Source: Bhargavaea changchunensis
GTDB lineage: Bacteria > Bacillota > Bacilli > Bacillales_A > Planococcaceae
DNA: 64,000 bases
Assembly: GCF_042665595.1 (NCBI RefSeq)
Contig: NZ_JBHTCT010000011.1
Span: 186,001 to 250,000, forward strand
Direction of reading: 5' to 3'
Position numbers and translations under genes: made by a program. The notes beneath the pieces are model-generated. The model was given only the letters and a program-made list of their open reading frames with translations, did no database searches and was not told where the DNA came from. This document shows positions 48,854-56,804 of the stretch, piece by piece. Position 1 is the first letter of the stretch. Each line of letters begins with the position of its first letter.

Positions 48854-49178
48854 AATGGTGTCTGGCGTGATCAATTGCATCCCGAAGCAGGTCCACGACA
48901 TGTTCATCATCGATGGAATAATGCAGGGATGTACCTTCTCTTCGGTATTTGACGAGCCGCAGATTCTTCAGAAAGCGCAGCTGATGGGAGACCGTGCTCT
49001 GAAGCAGGGAAAGCCGAGCGGCGATTTCGTTGACCGGATACTCGTGTTCCGAAAGAAGATTCAGGATCCGTAGCCGTGTCGGATCTGACAGTGCCTTAAA
49101 CGTCTGGGAGACGATAAACAGCGTCTCTTCATCAAGTTCACTTTCGCCGTCGGGCATGGAATTCATCTCGTCCTGCAT
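48852..49178 (-). CDS. czrA: ArsR/SmtB-family zinc-responsive repressor (CzrA-like)
   Basis: A 108-residue winged-helix repressor. FKALSDPTRLRILNLLSE and the recognition helix LSLLQSTVSHQLRFLK are typical of the family. The alpha-5 zinc ligands of S. aureus CzrA (Asp84, His86, His97, His100) are matched by DDEH and DHARH near the C-terminus, so Zn2+/Co2+ sensing is expected. ATG 49178 has AAGGAGG 8 bases upstream. Its target site is before czcD, on the other side of the sulfatase/FGE pair. Confidence 0.92.
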   Translation of the reverse strand: MQDEMNSMPDGESELDEETLFIVSQTFKALSDPTRLRILNLLSEHEYPVNEIAARLSLLQSTVSHQLRFLKNLRLVKYRREGTSLHYSIDDEHVVDLLRDAIDHARHH

Positions 49179-49216
49179 GTCGCTGCCTCCTTGTAGCCGA
49201 TATTTCCATTATACCA

Positions 49217-49251
49217 AAAGAAAAAGGCGGACCTGCAAAGCAGACCCGTCC
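49217..49251 (-). terminator. Terminator of the DUF2188 gene
   Basis: Minus-strand GGACGGGTCTGC-ttt-GCAGGTCCGCC (near-perfect stem) followed by TTTTTCTTTT. Confidence 0.82.
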
Positions 49252-49257
49252 AAGTCA

Positions 49258-49509
49258 TCAATATTCAATCTGATCTTCGATTTTCCCCTCATCATCATGG
49301 ATAATGGCCATGCTGCCGTATTCCTCCGCCAATTCTTTGGCGCGTGCTACGACGCGGGACTTGTCATTCTCCTGCATCATCTGCTCTTCTTCGCCTTCTT
49401 TTTTCAACGCCCAATTCCCATCATCCGGAACGACGTGATAATTGGCTTTGTCGGTACCTGCCCGGTCATCAAAGTACTTGTCGGGGCCATTGTCATTTCT
49501 TCCCGGCAT
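49258..49509 (-). CDS. DUF2188-domain protein (83 aa)
   Basis: An 83-residue hydrophilic protein whose YHVVPDDGNWALKKEGEEE and ARAKELAEEYGSMAIIHDDEGKI segments match DUF2188, a small domain of unknown function common in Bacillales and often stress-linked. ATG 49509 follows GGGAGGG by 7 bases. It is a single-gene unit upstream of czrA on the same strand, separated by a terminator. Confidence 0.82.
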   Translation of the reverse strand: MPGRNDNGPDKYFDDRAGTDKANYHVVPDDGNWALKKEGEEEQMMQENDKSRVVARAKELAEEYGSMAIIHDDEGKIEDQIEY

Positions 49510-49711
49510 TCAGAACCCTCCCTATCTGTGATAGTTTGTGTTTTCCCTGTTTGTCTATTATGAAACGGCTGTCGAAATAGGTGATAACGCATCTTGTTTT
49601 GACTTTCTTTCTGAACGGGAAGGAATCAGGATCGGCGGTGTGGAAAAACCGGCATAGTCAATCGTTCCAACGGGCTCATGAAAGAGATGATACGGGGGAG
49701 GTATACAGGAG

Positions 49712-50800
49712 TTGGTGAAGCGAATTTATTTCTTTACCGGATTTCCGGGGTTTCTCGCGACCCGGTTGATCGGCAGGCTTGCCGAGGAGGAGCCGGAGTC
49801 CGAGTTTGAGCTGCTTGTCCATGAATCTGCCATTCCGGAGGCGGAGCGCATTGTCCAGAGACTCAGGGGAAACAAACGCACCAAACGTTTCAGAATCCAT
49901 GCCGGCGATATCACGAAGACCAATCTTAAATTAGAAAAGGCAGTTTCAGAACGGCTGAAAGAAACCGTGACGCACGTTTTCCATCTGGCGGCCATCTACG
50001 ACCTTGCCGTCCATGATCGCATCGCACAATCGGTGAATGTTACGGGGACGAGGAATGTGAATCTCTGGGTTCTGGAATGCAAAGCGTTGGAACGATACGT
50101 CTATTTCAGCACCGCGTACGTATCCGGCGACCGGAAAGGCACCATTTATGAAAACGAGCTGGCACTTGGGCAGACATTTAAAAATCACTATGAAAAAACG
50201 AAACATGATGCGGAAGTGCTGGTCCAGTACATGAGAGACCGCATACCGACCACCATCATCCGTCCGGGCATCGTCCTCGGAGATTCGAAAACCGGTGAAA
50301 CCGCCAAGTTCGATGGCCCGTATTTCATGATGCGCTATCTGGACAAGTTTTCACGGATGCCGATCCCCTATGTGGGTAAAGGGCAGGCGCTGATCAATCT
50401 GGTTCCGGTTGACTACATTGTAGAAGCTACCGTTTATCTGTCCCGTCATCCTGTCGGTGCGGACAAAGTGTATCATCTGACTGATCCCAATCCCTATCAG
50501 GCAAAAGAAGCTTTCCGGCTGATTTCCCAGGCGCTCACCGGGAAAGCGCCTTCATTCACGATGCCCCATTCGACAATTCGGATCATGCTGTCATTCCCTC
50601 CGTTGCGGAGATGGGTGAAGGTGGAGAAGGAGACGCTCGATTACTTCCGGCTCGAAGCGGTGTATGATTGCACGGAAGCACAGAGAGACCTCGAACCGGC
50701 CGGCATCAAATGCCCGGATTTTGCCGACTACATCCCCGCCGCCGTTGAATATTATCGTCTGCACAGGAATGATCCTGCCAAACTAATCGAAGTCGTCTGA
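49712..50800 (+). CDS. Extended SDR-family NAD(P)-dependent reductase (acyl reductase-like)
   Basis: A 362-residue Rossmann-fold protein of the NAD_binding_4 (fatty acyl-CoA reductase/male-sterility) type. The nucleotide loop is TGFPGFLATRLI, the active-site Ser lies in YFSTAYVSG and Tyr/Lys in YEKTKHDAE, and IIRPGIVLGDS follows. The substrate is unknown. TTG 49712 is used if GGGGGAGGT (49694-49701) is the ribosome site; GTG 49715 is the alternative. It is a single gene. Confidence 0.85.
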   Translation: MVKRIYFFTGFPGFLATRLIGRLAEEEPESEFELLVHESAIPEAERIVQRLRGNKRTKRFRIHAGDITKTNLKLEKAVSERLKETVTHVFHLAAIYDLAVHDRIAQSVNVTGTRNVNLWVLECKALERYVYFSTAYVSGDRKGTIYENELALGQTFKNHYEKTKHDAEVLVQYMRDRIPTTIIRPGIVLGDSKTGETAKFDGPYFMMRYLDKFSRMPIPYVGKGQALINLVPVDYIVEATVYLSRHPVGADKVYHLTDPNPYQAKEAFRLISQALTGKAPSFTMPHSTIRIMLSFPPLRRWVKVEKETLDYFRLEAVYDCTEAQRDLEPAGIKCPDFADYIPAAVEYYRLHRNDPAKLIEVV

Positions 50801-50846
50801 AACTTTCTCCTACCATTCGGCGTCGGAATCGTCTATCATTTGGGTA

Positions 50847-50876
50847 TTGCGGTTTATTCATATGCCTTCATATAGA
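50847..50876 (+). promoter_or_regulatory. Probable metA promoter
   Basis: TTGCGG (50847-50852), an 18-bp spacer and TATAGA (50871-50876), 29 bases before the ATG. With this start there is no room for an S-box (SAM) leader, which controls metA in B. subtilis. Confidence 0.5.
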
Positions 50877-50904
50877 CAACCTGCCAAGAAGGGGGAAATC
50901 GGAC

Positions 50905-51813
50905 ATGCCGATCAACATACCGAAAGACCTTCCTGCCGCAATAAAGCTTCAGGAAGAGAAGATATTTGTCATGGACTCGGACCGGGCAGTTTCTCAGGAC
51001 ATCCGTCCTCTGAATATCCTGATCCTGAATCTTATGCCTGAGAAAGAGCGTACTGAACTCCAGTTGCTTCGGCTTCTCGGCAATACGCCGCTCCAGGTGA
51101 ATGTCACATTCATGACGATGGCGAGCCATCAGTCGAAAAATACAAGCAGGTCGCATCTGGATGCATTCTATGTCACGTTCGAAGAGATCAGGCATCGAAG
51201 GTTCGATGGGATGATCATCACTGGCGCGCCGATCGAACATCTGGATTTTGAAGAAGTGAACTACTGGAGCGAGTTAGAAGAGATCTTTGAATGGTCTGAG
51301 CAAAATGTCACATCGCTTCTCAATATTTGCTGGGGTGCACAGGCGGCTCTTTACCATTTCTACGGAATCGGAAAGCGGCCGCTTCCGGAAAAATGTTTTG
51401 GGGTATACCGGCATACCATCTCAGATCCGACTGTGCGGCTGGCAAGAGGATTCAATGACCTCTTCGTCGCTCCGCATTCCCGCTATACCGAAGTGGATTC
51501 GGAAGACATCCGGAACCATCCAAAGCTTCATCTTCTGTCCGAGTCGGACGAGGCGGGCGCCTTCATCATCGTATCCAAAGACGAAAGGCATATTATGATC
51601 ACCGGACATTTGGAGTACGATGCAGATACGCTTGCGATCGAGTATCAGCGGGATCAGGACAAGGGTCTTGGCACAGCCATTCCCGAGCACTATTTCCCGG
51701 ACGACGATCCGGAGAACATTCCACTCAATACGTGGCGTTCCCATACGTTCCTGCTTTTCTCGAACTGGCTGAATTATTATGTGTACCAGGAAACGCCTTA
51801 CGTCTGGGAATAA
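50905..51813 (+). CDS. metAA: Homoserine O-acetyltransferase (MetA/HTS family)
   Basis: A 302-residue enzyme that activates homoserine for methionine synthesis. The catalytic cysteine is in NICWGAQAALYHFYG and the His/Glu pair in GHLEYDADTLAIEYQRD. Residue 111 is Glu (TGAPIEHLDFEEV), the residue that gives acetyl-CoA rather than succinyl-CoA specificity in B. cereus MetA, so the acetyl form is expected. ATG 50905 follows AAGGGGG. A DUF1801 gene follows 18 bases later in the same unit. Confidence 0.93.
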   Translation: MPINIPKDLPAAIKLQEEKIFVMDSDRAVSQDIRPLNILILNLMPEKERTELQLLRLLGNTPLQVNVTFMTMASHQSKNTSRSHLDAFYVTFEEIRHRRFDGMIITGAPIEHLDFEEVNYWSELEEIFEWSEQNVTSLLNICWGAQAALYHFYGIGKRPLPEKCFGVYRHTISDPTVRLARGFNDLFVAPHSRYTEVDSEDIRNHPKLHLLSESDEAGAFIIVSKDERHIMITGHLEYDADTLAIEYQRDQDKGLGTAIPEHYFPDDDPENIPLNTWRSHTFLLFSNWLNYYVYQETPYVWE

Positions 51814-51831
51814 CCCGGGGAGGGATTTCGG

Positions 51832-52260
51832 TTGTACAAACAGAAGACCCAACCGTCGGACAACAGCGTCATCGAATTCATCGAGCAGGTCGATCACCCG
51901 CGGAAAAAAGAGGACGCCTACCGTCTTCTTGATCTGTTTTCAGAGACGACCGGCAAGGAACCGATAATGTGGGGGCCGAGTATCATCGGATTCGGCAAGT
52001 ATCACTATCGATATGCAACGGGCCATGAAGGGGACGCGCCGCTTGTCGGGTTCTCACCCAGAAAATCCAAAATCAGCCTTTATGTCACGGCCGATGATAC
52101 GGAGCGTCAAGAGCAGCTTTCGCGCCTTGGCAAGCACTCATCCGGGAAGGCTTGTGTCTATATCAACAAGCTGGATGATATCAACCAGGAAGTCCTTAAA
52201 GAAATGATCCAGAGTACCATCAGATTTCTTGAGAAGAGGTATCCGGATGGAATTGAATAA
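51832..52260 (+). CDS. DUF1801-domain protein (142 aa)
   Basis: A 142-residue protein of the DUF1801 (YdhG-like) fold: MWGPSIIGFGKYHYRYATG and PLVGFSPRKSKISLYV are the conserved core, and KACVYINKLDDIN the C-terminal part. Function unknown. TTG 51832 follows GGGAGGG by 8 bases. Its 18-base distance from metAA and the shared terminator indicate co-transcription. Confidence 0.85.
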   Translation: MYKQKTQPSDNSVIEFIEQVDHPRKKEDAYRLLDLFSETTGKEPIMWGPSIIGFGKYHYRYATGHEGDAPLVGFSPRKSKISLYVTADDTERQEQLSRLGKHSSGKACVYINKLDDINQEVLKEMIQSTIRFLEKRYPDGIE

Positions 52261-52269
52261 AACAGAAGG

Positions 52270-52297
52270 GAACCTGCCTCTGGGCAGGTTCTTTTTT
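52270..52297 (+). terminator. Terminator of metAA-DUF1801
   Basis: GAACCTGCC-tctg-GGCAGGTTC followed by six T. Confidence 0.93.
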
Positions 52298-52340
52298 CGT
52301 CCGGCGGGTAAAGTAAGAGCGAACAGCCGGAGGGATACAG

Positions 52341-53093
52341 ATGAAAAAACTAGTGTTTCTATTAATATTCCCCCTCTTCCTGTTTGGATGCGGAAGTGAA
52401 GAGGAGGAAGGGAAAGAAAGCGGAAAATCAGGTAAGGAACTGATAGGTGAACTGCTTGGCACCATTTCAGAAGTGGACTCCTACGAAATGGAAGTGGAAA
52501 TCACGTCGGAAAACAGAGGCGGCAAGCAGGAAACAACAACCGGGAAAATCAGGGTCGCAGATTTCGATATGCCGGAGATGCACGCCGTCTACGAGAAGAT
52601 GCCTGAAGTCGTCTCCCGGGAAAATACATCCAAACTGGAATACTACCAGGCAGGAGAACGCCTTGTGATCAACTTGGGAGACGGATGGACAAACAGGAGT
52701 ACTGAAGACATCACCGCTGATGATCTCCCGTCGGTCCGCTATATGGACATCGTCCAGCTGTTGAGGGAAGTGGAAGGGGAGCTGAAGACAGATCAGACCG
52801 GAAACCGGATTATATATGAAGGGGACAGCCAAAAGTTGTTTGATTCATTCAAGAAAACATTGTCCATCTCATTTCGGTCGATCAGTCCGGAAGCAACCAG
52901 CAGCCGGCTCGAGGTACGGCTGGATGGAAAAACATCGATGATGAAGGAGTTCCGCTATACCGTCACCGGAAAGGAAATGGATCAGTCAGAGACCATCGGC
53001 TACCGTCTGCGATATCTCCGGATGAATGAGGTAAAAGGCATTGATATTCCTGACGAGGTCCTTGATGAGATGAGCGGTACGACAACTCACTAG
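52341..53093 (+). CDS. Lipoprotein (250 aa), DUF6612-like
   Basis: A 250-residue lipoprotein: the signal MKKLVFLLIFPLFLFGC has a lipobox ending at Cys17, followed by a Glu/Lys/Gly-rich linker and a beta-rich domain beginning SEVDSYEMEVEITSEN. The repeated strand pattern resembles DUF6612 or LolA-like lipoproteins that bind hydrophobic molecules on the cell surface; this is by appearance only. ATG 52341 follows GGAGGG. It is a single gene; no terminator with a U tract is evident after it. Confidence 0.78.
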   Translation: MKKLVFLLIFPLFLFGCGSEEEEGKESGKSGKELIGELLGTISEVDSYEMEVEITSENRGGKQETTTGKIRVADFDMPEMHAVYEKMPEVVSRENTSKLEYYQAGERLVINLGDGWTNRSTEDITADDLPSVRYMDIVQLLREVEGELKTDQTGNRIIYEGDSQKLFDSFKKTLSISFRSISPEATSSRLEVRLDGKTSMMKEFRYTVTGKEMDQSETIGYRLRYLRMNEVKGIDIPDEVLDEMSGTTTH

Positions 53094-53183
53094 GGGCACT
53101 GGTGAGCTGTGTGATTTCCGGGTGAATATACTTCAAAAGACGCACGTGGCACCAGTTGCCGCGAGGCTTCTTTTGTGTCCAAA

Positions 53184-53216
53184 TAATAAAAGCCTGTCCG
53201 GTCTGCCGGACAGGCT
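53184..53216 (-). terminator. Terminator of the glycosyltransferase gene
   Basis: Minus-strand AGCCTGTCCGG-caga-CCGGACAGGCT followed by TTTATTATTT. Confidence 0.88.
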
Positions 53217-53224
53217 GGTTTGAA

Positions 53225-53968
53225 TTAAGTTTCTTCGGCAAACTCCCGTTCTGCGGAACTGACGTACAATGAGCGTCCATTGAAGTAGCCTGAGATGATT
53301 TTCAGGAAGATTCGGACCGAGTCCTGTACAGGGCGATAATGGGAACTGGCATTGTCGTCGAGATAAATGGTTCTTATTCCCACTTCCCGGATTTCTACAT
53401 CTTCCCGCACGGCATGGATCAGCGAATTCATTTCATAATCATATCTTTCTCCCCTGATCGTCATGAGCCAGCGGATTTCCCTGCGGGGAATTCCCCGCAG
53501 GCCGGTTTGGGTATCATTAAGCCGTGTGCCAAAGAGCATCTTGAACAGCCGGGAAGTCAGCCGATTACCGAACAGGCTTCTTCCCGGGATGTCAGGGTGT
53601 ATAAAATCCCTGACTCCCAATACCAGCCCCCTGGCCGATTTGACGGTTTCCCGGGTTACCCTGATAACATCATCAGCGGTATGTTGTCCGTCGGCGTCGG
53701 CAGTTATGACATGGGTGACTTCTTCACACTGTTCCCAAACGTGGCGGAATGCCGTTTTAAGCGCGGCTCCCTTGCCCATATTTCGTCCATGAGTGAGTAC
53801 CGTGCATCCTTCTATTCCCCGGATGGAATCAAAGATCGGTTTCAGCGGAAAGGCGCTTCCGTCGTCGACAATGATGATCCGTAAATTTCCTTGTTGCCTG
53901 AGTTGGCGGATATACGCCGGCAGGCTGTGATCCGGGTTATAGGCAGGAATAATGATTGCAGGGTTCAT
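53225..53968 (-). CDS. Family 2 glycosyltransferase (DPM1/GtrB-like)
   Basis: A 247-residue GT-A fold transferase. IIIPAYNPDHSLPAYI and IIIVDDGSA bind the nucleotide, TADADGQH is the metal DxD region, and DTQTGLRGIPR matches polyprenyl-phosphate glycosyltransferases. No transmembrane helices follow, so it is the soluble form. It probably transfers a sugar to a lipid carrier; donor and acceptor are unknown. ATG 53968 follows GGAGGCAC. Single-gene unit. Confidence 0.88.
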   Translation of the reverse strand: MNPAIIIPAYNPDHSLPAYIRQLRQQGNLRIIIVDDGSAFPLKPIFDSIRGIEGCTVLTHGRNMGKGAALKTAFRHVWEQCEEVTHVITADADGQHTADDVIRVTRETVKSARGLVLGVRDFIHPDIPGRSLFGNRLTSRLFKMLFGTRLNDTQTGLRGIPRREIRWLMTIRGERYDYEMNSLIHAVREDVEIREVGIRTIYLDDNASSHYRPVQDSVRIFLKIISGYFNGRSLYVSSAEREFAEET

Positions 53969-54118
53969 GATCGTGCCTCCTTCCGGTCGCGTGGTTACTG
54001 TCCTATACCCGTTTCAGCAGTTGTATGCAATGCGAAACCGGAATTTCCGGCGTGATGGGTACAGAAACGTGAAACCTGGCGTGGAGGTGGGCCGTATATA
54101 AAGTTAGAGGTGATGGTC

Positions 54119-54622
54119 GTGAAATCCTATGATCGTCCAAAATTGGACATACCGAAGACAGGGTTGGAACGAATTATGGACTGGGCTGCCATTCTGTTAT
54201 TCGCCGCGGGCACAGGTTATCTGATCTGGATATGGGGAGACCTGCCGGCAGAAGTTCCGGCCCATTTTAATGGGGCAGGAGAAGTGGACCGCTGGGGATC
54301 CAAATGGGAACTTGTGATGCTGCCCATCATCGCGGGCTTACTCTGGATCGGGATGACCGTCCTTGAGAAATACCCGGAAAAGCATAATTACATGGCGGAA
54401 TTGAATGAACGCAACATCGAGTTTCAGTACCGCAATTCCAGGATGATGCTGAATGTCCTCAAGAACCTGGTGGTCCTCGTCTTCATTTATCTGAGCTACC
54501 TTTCAACTCAAGTGGCACTCGGCGAGGAAGATTCTCTAGGCATCGGATTTCTTCCGTTTTTCCTAGTCCTCATGTTTGCTCCAATGATCATTTTCATGAT
54601 CCGGTCGCTGAGGCACCGGTAA
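54119..54622 (+). CDS. DUF1648-domain membrane protein
   Basis: A 167-residue membrane protein with about four helices. DLPAEVPAHFNGAGEVDRWGSKWEL is the DUF1648 signature. GTG 54119 follows GAGGTGAT; ATG 54113 and GTG 54110 are in frame but fall inside that site. It heads a three-gene unit with a CXXC protein (17 bases on) and an M50-type protein. The function of DUF1648 proteins is mostly unknown; SdpI, which gives immunity to the toxin SdpC, carries a DUF1648 domain, so a role in envelope defence is one possibility. Confidence 0.83.
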   Translation: MKSYDRPKLDIPKTGLERIMDWAAILLFAAGTGYLIWIWGDLPAEVPAHFNGAGEVDRWGSKWELVMLPIIAGLLWIGMTVLEKYPEKHNYMAELNERNIEFQYRNSRMMLNVLKNLVVLVFIYLSYLSTQVALGEEDSLGIGFLPFFLVLMFAPMIIFMIRSLRHR

Positions 54623-54639
54623 CGAAAGGAGGGATCGGC

Positions 54640-54939
54640 ATGCCGATCTGTGCAAATTGCCGTCATCGTTGGTCCTTCAGGGAGACATTGCGCGCGATGT
54701 ATACCCTGAAGCCGACGATGACCTGTCCAAACTGCAAACAGGAACAGCATCTGACTTCCGCTTCAAGAAAACGGGGAGCCTTCATGCCTTTTCTGATACT
54801 GATTCCTATGCTGCTCAATGTGTTTTTTGAAATGAACTGGCTGACCTTGATCGGGGGCATGTTGCTGGTTGCGGTTGTCTTCAATCTGGTTTATCCGCGC
54901 CTCATTGAAGTCACGAATGAAGAGGAACCGATTTGGTGA
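54640..54939 (+). CDS. CXXC-20-CXXC family membrane protein
   Basis: A 99-residue protein with a zinc-ribbon-like N-terminus (CANC at 4-7 and CPNC at 29-32) and two transmembrane helices (about 47-65 and 68-87). The spacing matches the TIGR04104 CXXC-20-CXXC family of Firmicutes, of unknown function. ATG 54640 follows AAAGGAGGG. Its end overlaps the start of the M50-type gene by 7 bases. Confidence 0.82.
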   Translation: MPICANCRHRWSFRETLRAMYTLKPTMTCPNCKQEQHLTSASRKRGAFMPFLILIPMLLNVFFEMNWLTLIGGMLLVAVVFNLVYPRLIEVTNEEEPIW

Positions 54940-56078
54940 CAGCATCCCGGGATAAGGGGACGGGACAAAAAAAGAAAAGTCTCGGACAGACATTGGCCGG
55001 GCTTGCCATCGGCGTTGTCCTGTGGCCTGTGTTCCTTCCCTATCTGTTTATCCACGAACCTGTAATAGACTTGAAAAATACTCTGGTCATCCTCACGGCC
55101 ATAGTCGTCAGTGCTGTTTTGGCACTGATTATCCATGAATTCGGACATGCCATCGCCGGTGCCGTATCGGGCATGAAGTTCATGAATATGAGCATCGGCC
55201 CTTTAGTCGTCATCCGTTCTGGTGAAAAAAACCGGATCATTTTCCAAAAGCCTGCGCTCGGATACCTGGGCCGTGCCATGTTGCGCTTTCCTGCAGAAAT
55301 CACTGCAGAACAGATGGAAAATGTGCTGAAACGGTATGTGGCCGGGGGGCCGGCAGCCAATATCATCGCTGCAACCATTTCAGTTGCACTTGTATATACG
55401 ATCCTGCCATCCGGTGTCCTGCTGACATTTGCCATCGTCAATCTCCTGTTGGGAGCAGCAAACCTGATCCCTTCCGACAGCAAGGGAATGATGACGGACG
55501 GAAAACATCTGTCCATGCTGGCGGGAAAAACGCCGGGCAAGGAGCTGGTGCTGATCAGCTACCGTCTCATGCAGGAAGATACGGAAGGGACGGACTGGTC
55601 CCCCGAAACGGTGAGAACTGCCGAAGAGCTGGTCAGGAGAAACCCTGATCACCCTCTGACGCCGGCTTTGTATGCTTCATTGTCACCTTATTACATATCT
55701 AAGAATCCGTTGTTATCCGAGGAGCTCGGGCGCGAAATCGCATTCCGGGAGAGGCCGCTGAAAATCGACCCGCTTCAGGATATGGCGGACATCGCCATGA
55801 TTCATACGCTTCATGCAGCAGGCCTACTTTCCTCCGAGCCGGAAATCCGTACGAAGCTCAGCCGGATCGGAGAAACAGAAAAAGTCACCAGGCTGTTTCG
55901 GGATGCCTATTCAGCCATCCTTGACCGGCAGGCTGACAAGCTCAACGATTATCTGGATGAATTGGAGCATGTGCTGGGGGAGTGGCACTCGCTGTATCTG
56001 GAAGGCATCTATGAGAAAGAGAGGGTCCTCGTGTTGAGGAATGCTCTCAGAGATTGCGAGACTCAGTGTAATCGTTAA
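54933..56078 (+). CDS. M50/site-2-protease-like membrane metalloprotease
   Basis: A 381-residue membrane protein. The zinc motif HEFGH (residues 68-72) lies in a helix, and PSDSKGMMTDGKHL supplies the second conserved Asp region of M50 peptidases. About five helices are followed by a soluble helical C-terminus (about 200-381). M50 proteins usually cleave membrane-embedded substrates such as anti-sigma factors. TTG 54933 overlaps the previous gene by 7 bases with AGAGGA upstream, so translation is coupled. The substrate is unknown. Confidence 0.82.
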   Translation: MVTASRDKGTGQKKKSLGQTLAGLAIGVVLWPVFLPYLFIHEPVIDLKNTLVILTAIVVSAVLALIIHEFGHAIAGAVSGMKFMNMSIGPLVVIRSGEKNRIIFQKPALGYLGRAMLRFPAEITAEQMENVLKRYVAGGPAANIIAATISVALVYTILPSGVLLTFAIVNLLLGAANLIPSDSKGMMTDGKHLSMLAGKTPGKELVLISYRLMQEDTEGTDWSPETVRTAEELVRRNPDHPLTPALYASLSPYYISKNPLLSEELGREIAFRERPLKIDPLQDMADIAMIHTLHAAGLLSSEPEIRTKLSRIGETEKVTRLFRDAYSAILDRQADKLNDYLDELEHVLGEWHSLYLEGIYEKERVLVLRNALRDCETQCNR

Positions 56079-56082
56079 TACG

Positions 56083-56136
56083 AGCCGGATGGTCCCGACA
56101 AGCAACAGCATTTTGTCGGGATCCATCCGGCTTTCT
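56083..56136 (+). terminator. Terminator of the DUF1648-CXXC-M50 unit
   Basis: AGCCGGATGG/CCATCCGGCT outer and CCCGACAA/TTGTCGGG inner stems, followed by TTCT. Confidence 0.8.
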
Positions 56137-56207
56137 GCTATGTACGGAAAGAGTGGGGCGCTTTATACTGAGGAGGACACGGAATAACCCATAAATGGAG
56201 ACTACCT

Positions 56208-56804
56208 ATGATACTTGTTATTGATAACTTTGATTCGTTCACTTTTAATCTTGTCCAATACCTTCGCCGCATCGGATTGGAAGTTTCAGTGCGCAGAAAT
56301 AACGAAATGACTGCCGAGGAAATCCTGGAGATGGCACCTGAAGCGATCCTGATTTCTCCCGGCCCGGGCAATCCCGATACTTCCGGCATCTGTCTGGAGG
56401 TTGTCCGCCGGTTCCACAATGAAATACCGATTCTCGGCGTCTGTCTTGGACAGCAAGTAATATCCAGGGCATTCGGCGGAAGGGTCATCAAAGGCAGCCG
56501 GCCGGTCCACGGCAAGACTTCACAGATCACACACGACGGCCGTGGCGTATTCGCGGGACTCCCTTCACCGCTCACTGTGGCCAGGTACCACTCCCTGGTA
56601 GTTGAGGAAGCAACGCTTCCGGACTGTCTGGAAGTTTCCGCCAGAACTAAAGATGGAGAAATCATGGGAATCCGACACAAAATGTATCCGGTAGAGGGCG
56701 TCCAGTTTCATCCGGAAGCCATCATGACTGAATGCGGATTGGACATGCTCCGGAATTTCTTTTTGGCTTCAGAAAGGCGGGAGGTGATGGCCAATGCTGA
56801 ATAA
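56208..56804 (+). CDS. pabA: Aminodeoxychorismate/anthranilate synthase glutaminase subunit
   Basis: A 198-residue class I glutamine amidotransferase. VIDNFDSFTFNLVQYL opens it, the catalytic Cys is in LGVCLGQQ, and His/Glu are in VQFHPEAI. It supplies ammonia to PabB for p-aminobenzoate (folate) and may serve anthranilate synthase too. The ribosome site before ATG 56208 is weak (TGGAG). It overlaps pabBC by 11 bases. Confidence 0.94.
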   Translation: MILVIDNFDSFTFNLVQYLRRIGLEVSVRRNNEMTAEEILEMAPEAILISPGPGNPDTSGICLEVVRRFHNEIPILGVCLGQQVISRAFGGRVIKGSRPVHGKTSQITHDGRGVFAGLPSPLTVARYHSLVVEEATLPDCLEVSARTKDGEIMGIRHKMYPVEGVQFHPEAIMTECGLDMLRNFFLASERREVMANAE

